Origin: Acidimicrobiales bacterium
Lineage (GTDB): Bacteria > Actinomycetota > Acidimicrobiia > Acidimicrobiales > MedAcidi-G1
Assembly (NCBI GenBank): GCA_029577135.1
Contig: JARQPW010000004.1
Location: 29,706-93,705 of the forward strand
Length of the DNA stretch: 64,000 nt
Reading direction: 5' to 3'
Under the pieces are notes generated by a model. The model was not told where the DNA came from. It did no database searches and saw only the letters and a list, made by a program, of their open reading frames with translations. Of this stretch, positions 58,445 to 64,000 are shown piece by piece. The position numbers were made by a program, and so were the translations under genes. Position 1 is the first letter of the stretch. The number at the start of each line of letters is the position of its first letter.

Positions 58445-58837
58445 CTACTCGCCGGAATACGTGCCGAAACTCCAGAAGTTCCCCTCGGGGTCGGTGGCGG
58501 AGAAGCCCCGGGAGCCGTACTCCTCATCACGGAGGCCTCTGGCGATAGTGGCGCCGGCGGCCACGGCCCGGTCGTGGAGGGCATCGGGCTGGTCGGTCAC
58601 CACATAGATGCTGACCGGGCCGAACGGGAGGGCGAGGTGGAGGGCGTCACCCACTTCGGCATCGCCGAGCATCACCCCAGCGCCGTCCGGCCACCGGATC
58701 TGCGCATGGATGATGCCCTTGCCGTCCTCGCCGGGGACGCTGAACTGCTCCTCGAAGCCGAAGGCGGCCACGAGGAAGTCGATGAGGGCTCGTGTGTCCC
58801 TGCAGCGGATGGAAGGCCACACGGTGGGGGAGGACAC
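58445..58837 (-). CDS. VOC family protein (glyoxalase/bleomycin-resistance-like)
   Basis: This is a 130 aa vicinal-oxygen-chelate fold protein with two beta-alpha-beta-beta-beta units: VWPSIRCRDTRALIDFLVAAFGFEEQFSV, IIHAQIRWPDGAGVMLGD, VSIYVVTDQPDALHDRAVAAGATIARGLRDEEYGSRGFSATDPEGNFWSFGTY. Glu and His near usual metal positions are present (GIIHAQIRW; FWSFG), but whether it is an enzyme or a binding protein is unclear. The start GTG 58837 has TAGATT 6 nt upstream. It lies 33 bp upstream of the DUF1214 operon on the same strand and could read through. Confidence 0.85.
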   Translation of the reverse strand: MSSPTVWPSIRCRDTRALIDFLVAAFGFEEQFSVPGEDGKGIIHAQIRWPDGAGVMLGDAEVGDALHLALPFGPVSIYVVTDQPDALHDRAVAAGATIARGLRDEEYGSRGFSATDPEGNFWSFGTYSGE

Positions 58838-58843
58838 GATGCG

Positions 58844-58849
58844 AATCTA
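58844..58849 (-). promoter_or_regulatory. -10 hexamer TAGATT for the VOC gene
   Basis: Minus-strand TAGATT is 6 nt from GTG 58837, in a 78 bp divergent gap. Confidence 0.6.
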
Positions 58850-58901
58850 CTACCTGCCGGCTCCCCGTTCGGTAACTCCCGGGGCAGCGAGGGTGCGGGA
58901 C

Positions 58902-58907
58902 TAGGGT
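58902..58907 (+). promoter_or_regulatory. -10 hexamer TAGGGT for the second SpeE-like gene
   Basis: TAGGGT is 8 nt before GTG 58916 and marks the true start within a frame open from 57.8 kb. Confidence 0.55.
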
Positions 58908-58915
58908 CGGCCTCC

Positions 58916-61330
58916 GTGTCGGGGCCACCGAGTCGAACCTCCTCCAGAGACAGTCGCCACGACGTCGGCATCGCACTCGTCAGCCTCGCAGGCCTGCTCA
59001 TCGAGATCGCCTACACCCGGGTCGTCTCGTTCAAGCTCTTCTACTACTTCACCTACCTTGTGATCGGGCTGGCCCTGCTGGGGCTCGGCACCGGTGGGGT
59101 CCTGCTGGCCGTGTCACGAAGGCTGCGGGAGGCGCCCCTCGAACGTGTGCTGGCCCGGTCGGCCCTGGTCGGTTCGGTCGCCACCGGACTGGGGTACGTC
59201 GTCGTGGCCCGGATGCCGCTCGACACGGTGGCCCTCTGGGAGTACACGTCGGGTGCGGCGGTGCTCAACTCTGGACGGCTCGGTCTGGTGTGCCTCGCCC
59301 TCTTCCTGCCGTTCGTGGCGATCGGGGTGTTCGTCTCGTCGCTGCTGAGCCGTCGCCGGGAGCGGGTCGGGCGCCTCTACGCAGCCGACCTGTTCGGCGC
59401 CGGCCTGGCCTGCGCCATTGCCGTGCCACTCCACGCCACGATCGGACCGCCGGCCGCCGTGTACCTGGCCGCAGCGCTGCTCGCAGCGGTCGCAGGGCTG
59501 CTGGGGGATCCCAACGCCGCACTCCGGAGAGTCGCCGGTGCGGTCGGCATCGTGGCGCTCCTGCTTCCCACCCTGGGAGCGTTGCCCTCGATCACGACGG
59601 AGAGCAGCAAGCACATCGGCGGTGTCGACGTCGAACACACCGGATGGGGCCCGGTCTTCCGAGTCGACGTCGGGAGCGAGGTCTTCGGGCGCCACATCCT
59701 GTACCACGATGGCCTCGTGGGCTCGAACATCATCGGTTTCGACGGAGACCTCTCCGCGCTGGCGGACTTCAAGGGGGACGTCCGCTCGCTGCCGTTCAGC
59801 GTGCTCCGCGAGCCACCGGACCGGGAGTTGATCATCGGTTCGGCAGGGGGGCACGAGATCCTGGCCTCGCGCTACTTCGGGGCGACGGGCATCGACGCCG
59901 TCGAGTTGAACCCGGTGACCACCGGGCTGCTCGAGGGCCGCTACCGGGAGTACTCGGGCAACCTCGTCGACGACCCCGAGGTGCACCTCGTGACCGCCGA
60001 CGGGCGCACGCACCTGGCCCGCAGCAACGACGCGTTCGACCTCATCTGGTTCGTGGCCCCGGACAGCTACGCAGCGACCAACGCCGCCTCCTCGGGGGCG
60101 TTCGTGTTGTCGGAGAGCTACCTCTACACCGTCGAGATGCTGGTCGAGTCGCTCCAGCACCTCAGCGAGCGGGGCCTGATCGTCGCCCAGTTCGGGGAGT
60201 TCGACTTCGACGCCAAGCCGAACCGGACACGGCGCTACCTCAACACCGCACGTGCGGCACTACGGGAGATCGGGGTGCAGGATCCGGGACTCCACCTGAT
60301 GGTGGCCAGAACGTCTGACGCCCACGTCGAGCTGGCGACGATCGTCATCAAGCAGACGGCGTTCACCACGGAGGAGATCGAACGGTTCTCGCAGAAGGTG
60401 CTGTCCCTCGAGGGCGGGACCGTGGAATACGTGCCGGGTGCCGTGGTCGGCACGTGCGTCACGGCGACCGCTTCGGGGTCTGACGACGCCCGGTACTCAG
60501 CGTGTCCGGGTTCCTACATGGTGTACGCAATCCACGACGATGCACCGTTCTTCTGGCACTTCACCCGATTCTCCTTCGTTGCTGCCGACCTGTTCGCCGA
60601 CGTCGATGCCCTCGTCGACCCCGAAGACGCAATCGGGGAGCGCCTGCTGCTGTTCCTGCTCGGGATCGCATTGGTGTTCGCCGCGGTGTTCCTCCTGCTG
60701 CCGTTCTTGGCGGTCCGGCGGGCGTGGCAGGCACTGCCGCGCAAGCTCACCTCGGGCGTCTACTTCGGATCCCTGGGCCTGGGCTTCATGCTGTTCGAGA
60801 TCGCCCTGATCCAGCGGCTGACCCTGCTACTCGGGTACCCGACCTATTCGCTGACCGTGACCCTGGCGGCGCTGCTCGTGTCCACAGGCGTCGGTGCCAC
60901 CCTGAGTGGACGGTTCGCCGGTCGACCCCGACTCCGCCTCGAGGCTGGAACAGCCCTGGCGCTGCTGACCGCGGTCTACCTGCTGGGGGTAGGGCCGCTC
61001 ACCGATGCGTTGTTGCCCAGCCCGCTGATCGTGCGCGTCATGGCGACGCTCGTGCTGCTCGCACCGCTCGGGGTCGTGCTCGGCCTGTTCATGCCTCTGG
61101 GGCTGCGGGTCGTCGGCCGCCTGGGCGCGGAAGGTCCGACCTATGTGGCGTGGGCGTGGGCCGTCAACGGCTTCTGCTCGGTGATCGGGTCGGTGCTGAC
61201 CACGATCCTCTCGATGACGTTCGGGTTTCGGGCCGTGCTGGTGCTCGGCCTGTTGGCGTACGTCGTCGCGCTGACTGCGCTCCGGAGGTTGTCGGCGCCC
61301 GCCGGAGCCGGCGCCGTGGTTCCCGGCTGA
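58916..61330 (+). CDS. Membrane protein with spermidine-synthase-like domain (paralogue 2)
   Basis: This is an 804 aa multi-pass protein built like the 41.5 kb gene. N-terminal helices (VGIALVSLAGLLIEIAYTRVVSFKLFYYFTYLVIGLALLGLGTGGVLLAV to about residue 215) lead to a periplasm-like stretch and a SAM-type domain (about 290-480): ELIIGSAGGHEILASRYFGATGIDAVELNPVTTGLL, VHLVTADGRTHLARSNDAFDLIWFVAPDSYAATNAASSGAFVLSESYLYTVEML. A region with several Cys and a C-terminal block of six to eight helices follow. It resembles spermidine-synthase-like membrane proteins of unknown substrate. The open frame upstream of GTG 58916 is antisense to two genes and is not used. Confidence 0.83.
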   Translation: MSGPPSRTSSRDSRHDVGIALVSLAGLLIEIAYTRVVSFKLFYYFTYLVIGLALLGLGTGGVLLAVSRRLREAPLERVLARSALVGSVATGLGYVVVARMPLDTVALWEYTSGAAVLNSGRLGLVCLALFLPFVAIGVFVSSLLSRRRERVGRLYAADLFGAGLACAIAVPLHATIGPPAAVYLAAALLAAVAGLLGDPNAALRRVAGAVGIVALLLPTLGALPSITTESSKHIGGVDVEHTGWGPVFRVDVGSEVFGRHILYHDGLVGSNIIGFDGDLSALADFKGDVRSLPFSVLREPPDRELIIGSAGGHEILASRYFGATGIDAVELNPVTTGLLEGRYREYSGNLVDDPEVHLVTADGRTHLARSNDAFDLIWFVAPDSYAATNAASSGAFVLSESYLYTVEMLVESLQHLSERGLIVAQFGEFDFDAKPNRTRRYLNTARAALREIGVQDPGLHLMVARTSDAHVELATIVIKQTAFTTEEIERFSQKVLSLEGGTVEYVPGAVVGTCVTATASGSDDARYSACPGSYMVYAIHDDAPFFWHFTRFSFVAADLFADVDALVDPEDAIGERLLLFLLGIALVFAAVFLLLPFLAVRRAWQALPRKLTSGVYFGSLGLGFMLFEIALIQRLTLLLGYPTYSLTVTLAALLVSTGVGATLSGRFAGRPRLRLEAGTALALLTAVYLLGVGPLTDALLPSPLIVRVMATLVLLAPLGVVLGLFMPLGLRVVGRLGAEGPTYVAWAWAVNGFCSVIGSVLTTILSMTFGFRAVLVLGLLAYVVALTALRRLSAPAGAGAVVPG

Positions 61331-61345
61331 GCCGGGAGTGTCCGC

Positions 61346-61546
61346 TCAGACCTTGCGGACGTTGAGGGCCTCGGGGCCCTTGCGGCCGGCGCCGACCTCG
61401 AATTCGACGGCCTGGCCTTCGTCAAGGCTGCGGAAGCCGCTGCCCTCGATGTTGGAGTAGTGGACGAAGACGTCGTCCTCTCCGTCACGGGAGATGAACC
61501 CGTAACCCTTTTCGTTGTTGAAGAACTTCACGGTGCCGGTGGGCAT
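61346..61546 (-). CDS. cspA: Cold-shock protein (CspA family)
   Basis: This is a 66 aa single OB-fold nucleic-acid chaperone: [60 protein letters not shown] contains RNP1 KGYGFI and RNP2 DVFVHY. The length is typical (about 66-70 aa). It binds single-stranded RNA/DNA and melts structure. The upstream 100 nt up to 61647 show no clear regulator; a long leader, as in many csp genes, cannot be confirmed. It is convergent with the SpeE-like gene 15 bp away. Confidence 0.95.
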   Translation of the reverse strand: MPTGTVKFFNNEKGYGFISRDGEDDVFVHYSNIEGSGFRSLDEGQAVEFEVGAGRKGPEALNVRKV

Positions 61547-61647
61547 TGCAGGACTGCTTTCGTGGAATCTGTGTACCGACCGGTTGACCGGAACCCGGAG
61601 AGGGTAACCGGGTCGGCACGCGCTGCAAACTTCGGCGCGTCAACCGG

Positions 61648-62289
61648 TCAGCAGCGCCGCAGGACGCACCAGGACCCCTCGCCGGCCCGTGAGGCCACGC
61701 CCGACCAGTCGCCGGTTCCCGCCGTCGTGAGCGACTCGAGGACCTCGTCGGCGCTGAGGTGGATCGGGGTGTCCTCGGCACGGCTGTTCACCCACACGAT
61801 GGCACCCGAAGGGGCGAGGCAACGGGCGACCTCTACGGGGAAGAGGAACATGTTCATCAGGACCAGTGCGTCGGCGACCCCGGTCGGCAGGGGGAGGCGG
61901 GCGGCATCGGCGTTGACCCTGGGAGAATCGGCGATGGCGTGTCGGAGCATCTCGAACGAGAGGTCGACCTCCACGACCCGGTCGAAGTGTTCCTGGAGGT
62001 GCCCGGAGACGAGGCCGGTACCGGACCCGAGATCGATGGCCGTCCCCCCGGCGACCCCACCACGGTCGAGGGCGTCGAGCAGCGGCAGCGCCCGCCCCGG
62101 CCCGTCACGGGTCGCGGTCCAATCCGGCGCCAGGTCGTCGAAGATCCCCTGGACGAGCGTCGATCGATCGTCGTCCCAGGTTCCCTCGAAGGCGATGGAG
62201 CGGGTCACGGCGCGCATCGGGTGTCCCGCCCCCGAGTAGCGGTCGGAGGTCGTGGCCAGATGGACGGGGTCGAGGTGGACGACGGGCAC
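61648..62289 (-). CDS. Class I SAM-dependent methyltransferase
   Basis: This is a 213 aa methyltransferase with motif I GGTAIDLGSGTGLVSGHLQEHFDRVVEVDLSFEMLRHA (acidic end of strand 2 at VDLS), VNADAARLPLPTGVADALVLMNMFLF (motifs II-III) and VARCLAPSGAIVWVNSRAEDTPIHLSADEV. The N-terminus VPVVHLDPVHLATTSDRYSGAGHPMRAVTRSIAFEGTW is unusual and may bind substrate. The start GTG 62289 is chosen for TACCGT 7 nt upstream; an ATG at 62352 would overlap the divergent patatin start codon. The methyl acceptor is unknown. Confidence 0.82.
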   Translation of the reverse strand: MPVVHLDPVHLATTSDRYSGAGHPMRAVTRSIAFEGTWDDDRSTLVQGIFDDLAPDWTATRDGPGRALPLLDALDRGGVAGGTAIDLGSGTGLVSGHLQEHFDRVVEVDLSFEMLRHAIADSPRVNADAARLPLPTGVADALVLMNMFLFPVEVARCLAPSGAIVWVNSRAEDTPIHLSADEVLESLTTAGTGDWSGVASRAGEGSWCVLRRC

Positions 62290-62296
62290 GGCGGCG

Positions 62297-62302
62297 ACGG
62301 TA
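62297..62302 (-). promoter_or_regulatory. -10 hexamer TACCGT for the methyltransferase
   Basis: Minus-strand TACCGT is 7 nt from GTG 62289, moving the start inward and leaving room for the divergent patatin promoter. Confidence 0.5.
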
Positions 62303-62350
62303 GCCGTCGCCCGGGTCGGGGCGAAGCCGTCGTCGTGCCAGACTCCCGGC

Positions 62351-63226
62351 ATGTCCCGGCTGTCGCGTCTTCGGCATCGGCTCCCACAGCGCCTTCGGAA
62401 ACGCGAGCAGCGCACGGTGTTCGTCATGTCGGGTGGAGCGGTCCGGGGTGCGGCCCAGGTGGGGATGCTGCGCGAGGTCCTGACGGCCGGCATCTTCCCC
62501 GACGCCGTCGTCGCCGTGTCGGCAGGTGCGCTCAACGGGCTGCCCATCGCCAACGACCCGTCACTGGCCCAGGTCGACATGCTCGAGGAGGTCTGGAGGG
62601 AGGTGGCTGCCAACCCGCCGGTTCGGGGCGGGACGCTGCGCACCCTGGTGTCGATCCTCCGTGGCCGACCCGGCTTCGACACCGGCGAACGGCTCCGAAA
62701 GCTGATCGAGGAGAACGTGCCGGTCGCCGACCTGGGGGACACGCTGCTGCCGATCCACGTGGGGACCACAGCGGCCTCCACTGGTCGCCTGTGCTGGTGG
62801 AGCGCCGGTCCGTCGGTCGACATCCTGTGTGCCTCGGCCGCCATCCCCGGCGTCTTCCCGGCGGTGCCGCTCACGGACGGTGACCTCCACCTCGACGGTG
62901 GCGTGCTCTCCAACATTCCGTTGCGCTACGCGGTCACGCTCCGACCCACCCGGCTGGTCGTGTTCGACGTGGCGGCCGACTTCCTCCCGCCGGAGAGGCA
63001 GACGGCGCTCACGCTCATGATGACGGGCTTCCGGGCCGCCACGACGGAGCTCACCCGACAGGAATGGTTCGACGTTCCCGCAGACATCGATGTGTTGCAC
63101 ATTCAACTGCCGGACCCGGGCGGCGGCCTCGACCTCGACTTCGGGGATACCGACCTGCTCCTCGAGGAGGGTGCCGACGCTGCCCGAGCGGTTATCGGCG
63201 CCAGCGGTTGGCTCAGTCCCGACTGA
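62351..63226 (+). CDS. Patatin-like phospholipase
   Basis: This is a 291 aa patatin-fold lipid acyl hydrolase. After a basic N-terminus (SRLSRLRHRLPQRLRKREQRTVFV), the oxyanion hole is SGGAVRGAAQVGMLREV. The nucleophile elbow reads AVSAGALNG, lacking the usual first Gly of GxSxG. The Ser-Asp dyad's Asp is in LHLDGGVLSNIPLRYAV (DGG). RssA-like members act on phospholipids, but the substrate is not known. A candidate -10 CAGACT lies 6 nt before ATG 62351. The 3' end overlaps the convergent SGNH-like gene by 14 bp. Confidence 0.88.
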   Translation: MSRLSRLRHRLPQRLRKREQRTVFVMSGGAVRGAAQVGMLREVLTAGIFPDAVVAVSAGALNGLPIANDPSLAQVDMLEEVWREVAANPPVRGGTLRTLVSILRGRPGFDTGERLRKLIEENVPVADLGDTLLPIHVGTTAASTGRLCWWSAGPSVDILCASAAIPGVFPAVPLTDGDLHLDGGVLSNIPLRYAVTLRPTRLVVFDVAADFLPPERQTALTLMMTGFRAATTELTRQEWFDVPADIDVLHIQLPDPGGGLDLDFGDTDLLLEEGADAARAVIGASGWLSPD

Positions 63227-64000
63227 CCGCGTCGGCGGACAGCCAGCCTGCAGCCACCAGTTCCTCGGCAACCAGCAGGGCGTAGCGCCAGGCGCCGAGG
63301 GGCTCGAGGTGCCCGCCTGGTGGCGGTGACCGGAGGAACCCGCTGCCGTCGACGCACCCGGGTTCGTGGGCGGCACAGGTCGATTCCTGGACGAATCGGC
63401 CGTCGGGGGACAGCACCGGCCAGGTGGAGACATGGCGGACGGATCCGTCAGGAAAGGATTCCGGAAGGCCGGCGAACACGTCGTGGGTCCCGGCCGCCTT
63501 CTCGGTCCGGGAGACCGGTTGGGCGACGAACAGCACGCGGGTGTCGGTCTGGGCCGCCAGGCCGATCGCGTACTCGGCGTCGATCCGGTACTTCAGGTAG
63601 TAGTCGGCGCCGACGTGGTCGGCGATGCACTCGGTGAACGCGTTTCCGCTGTGATCGACGACGAGCACGTGCGGGCGCCAGTCGGCGAGGCGCTCGAGGC
63701 TGATGTCGGTTCCCTGTTCCTCGAACCAGTCACACAGGGCAGTGCCCCCGTGTGCACGGTCGACGACCTCGGCGGCGTCGCCGAGCAGGTCCGCCAGGTG
63801 GGGGATCCACTGATCCGTGACGGAATCGCCGGTGACGACGATGCGGGCGACCTCCCCGTCTCCGAATGCGATCGGCGTGGCCGGGAGGGTCGTGGTGGTC
63901 GTGGTGGTCGTGGTTGTTGTTGGCGGAAGGGTGGTGGTTGTTGTTGGCGGAAGGGTGGTGGTTGTTGTTGGCGGAAGGGTGGTGGTTGTTGTTGGCGGAA
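63213..64000 (-). CDS. SGNH-hydrolase-like protein with Thr/Pro repeat linker (5' end outside window)
   Basis: At least 261 codons are open; the reading frame runs off the window end without a start, so the N-terminus (probably a signal peptide or membrane anchor) is missing. From the edge inward comes a TTTTTLPP repeat linker, then VARIVVTGDSVTDQWIPHLADLLG (block I GDSxT), RPHVLVVDHSGNAFTECIADHVGADYY (block III-like SGN) and a C-terminal tail STCAAHEPGCVDGSGFLRSPP with Cys. This order fits SGNH/GDSL-type domains that add or remove acyl groups on cell-surface polymers. The catalytic His-containing block V is not obvious. A shorter frame starting at 63668 is internal. Confidence 0.72.
   Translation of the reverse strand, partial: PPTTTTTLPPTTTTTLPPTTTTTLPPTTTTTTTTTTTLPATPIAFGDGEVARIVVTGDSVTDQWIPHLADLLGDAAEVVDRAHGGTALCDWFEEQGTDISLERLADWRPHVLVVDHSGNAFTECIADHVGADYYLKYRIDAEYAIGLAAQTDTRVLFVAQPVSRTEKAAGTHDVFAGLPESFPDGSVRHVSTWPVLSPDGRFVQESTCAAHEPGCVDGSGFLRSPPPGGHLEPLGAWRYALLVAEELVAAGWLSADAVSRD
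63912..64000 (+). repeat. Coding tandem repeat, about 3.7 x 24 bp at the window edge
   Basis: GGCGGAAGGG anchors recur at 63922, 63946, 63970 and 63994, a strict 24-bp period with no mismatch seen. On the minus strand it encodes the 8-residue unit TTTTTLPP in the linker of the SGNH-like protein. It continues beyond the window. Confidence 0.95.

Noticed and set aside
57779..58915. N-terminal 379 codons of the frame containing the second SpeE-like gene
   Set aside because: This part is antisense to the DUF1214 and VOC genes and is not membrane-like. A TAGGGT hexamer and a family-like N-terminus put the start at GTG 58916.
62351..62353. Methyltransferase start at ATG 62352, giving start codons overlapping within CATG with divergent patatin
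   Set aside because: The extra N-terminal residues are not conserved-looking and a TACCGT hexamer supports GTG 62289, so the striking overlap is probably not real.

Overview
The window is high-GC, densely coded DNA from an actinobacterium. Acidimicrobiia (Ilumatobacter or another marine or aquatic Acidimicrobiales relative) is the best guess. Support comes from a mycothiol-dependent formaldehyde dehydrogenase (mscR), two luciferase-like (F420-type) oxidoreductases, a homodimeric AceE pyruvate dehydrogenase, an InhA-like FabI, many GTG starts, and a cupin of the DMSP-lyase type, which points to a marine setting. This taxonomic call is inference. No phage, insertion sequence, CRISPR array or rRNA was seen. 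One tRNA-Val(CAC) is present. The sequence reads as ordinary chromosome.

Layout. 0-11 kb: an MBL-fold hydrolase pair, acyl-CoA dehydrogenase, GDP-fucose synthase (fcl), an HhH-GPD repair protein, aceE, rnhA, a CobW GTPase with an in-frame minisatellite, and a YtcJ-like amidohydrolase. 10.8-11.1 kb: a small unassigned transcription unit ending in a strong terminator hairpin. 11.1-14.3 kb: a putative DMSP-lyase-type cupin and aconitase. 14.4-21.3 kb: a lipid-type operon on the minus strand (fatty acyl-CoA reductase fused to a HAD phosphatase, an MDR dehydrogenase, a LarA-like DUF2088 protein and a PlsC acyltransferase), with a divergent TetR regulator and a duplicated operator between them. 21.3-31 kb: divergent ddl/murF, a zinc-ribbon protein and a J-domain membrane protein, a fatty-acid desaturase, a PEP-utilizing-domain protein, tRNA-Val, a PLP enzyme, a P450, a decayed lipoprotein gene, and thiN with an ABC ATPase. 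32-41 kb: a marR-ABC-ABC-tauE operon, two CNNM/CorC-type proteins, an M23 peptidase and fabI. 41-50.6 kb: a membrane spermidine-synthase-like protein, thrS-HIT, a secreted alpha/beta hydrolase, and split zinc-uptake genes (permease and binding protein) that share a candidate Zur operator. 50.7-64 kb: acyl-CoA synthetase, mscR, a TrpB2-type enzyme, a DUF1214/LLM/LLM operon, a VOC protein, a second spermidine-synthase-like membrane protein, a cold-shock protein, a methyltransferase, a patatin, and an SGNH-like protein cut by the window end.

Two patterns run through the window. First, about twenty genes have a TANNNT -10 hexamer placed so that transcription would start on the start codon (usually 6-8 nt between hexamer and ATG/GTG). 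This indicates pervasive leaderless transcription, and it was used here to correct several start codons. Second, four coding sequences carry in-frame tandem repeats (9, 9, 33 and 24 bp units). Many genes are packed with 4-bp GTGA/ATGA stop-start overlaps, which define the operons.

Functional reading. The gene set joins central metabolism (AceE, aconitase, ThrS, FabI, Ddl/MurF) with aerobic lipid and fatty-alcohol chemistry (ACAD, acyl-CoA synthetase, desaturase, FAR operon, P450), thiol- and F420-type redox, and metal handling (CobW, zinc ABC parts, CNNM). The most interesting loci are the TetR-controlled FAR-HAD/MDR/LarA-like/PlsC operon, the DMSP-lyase-type cupin, the shared Zur-like box, and the coding minisatellites.
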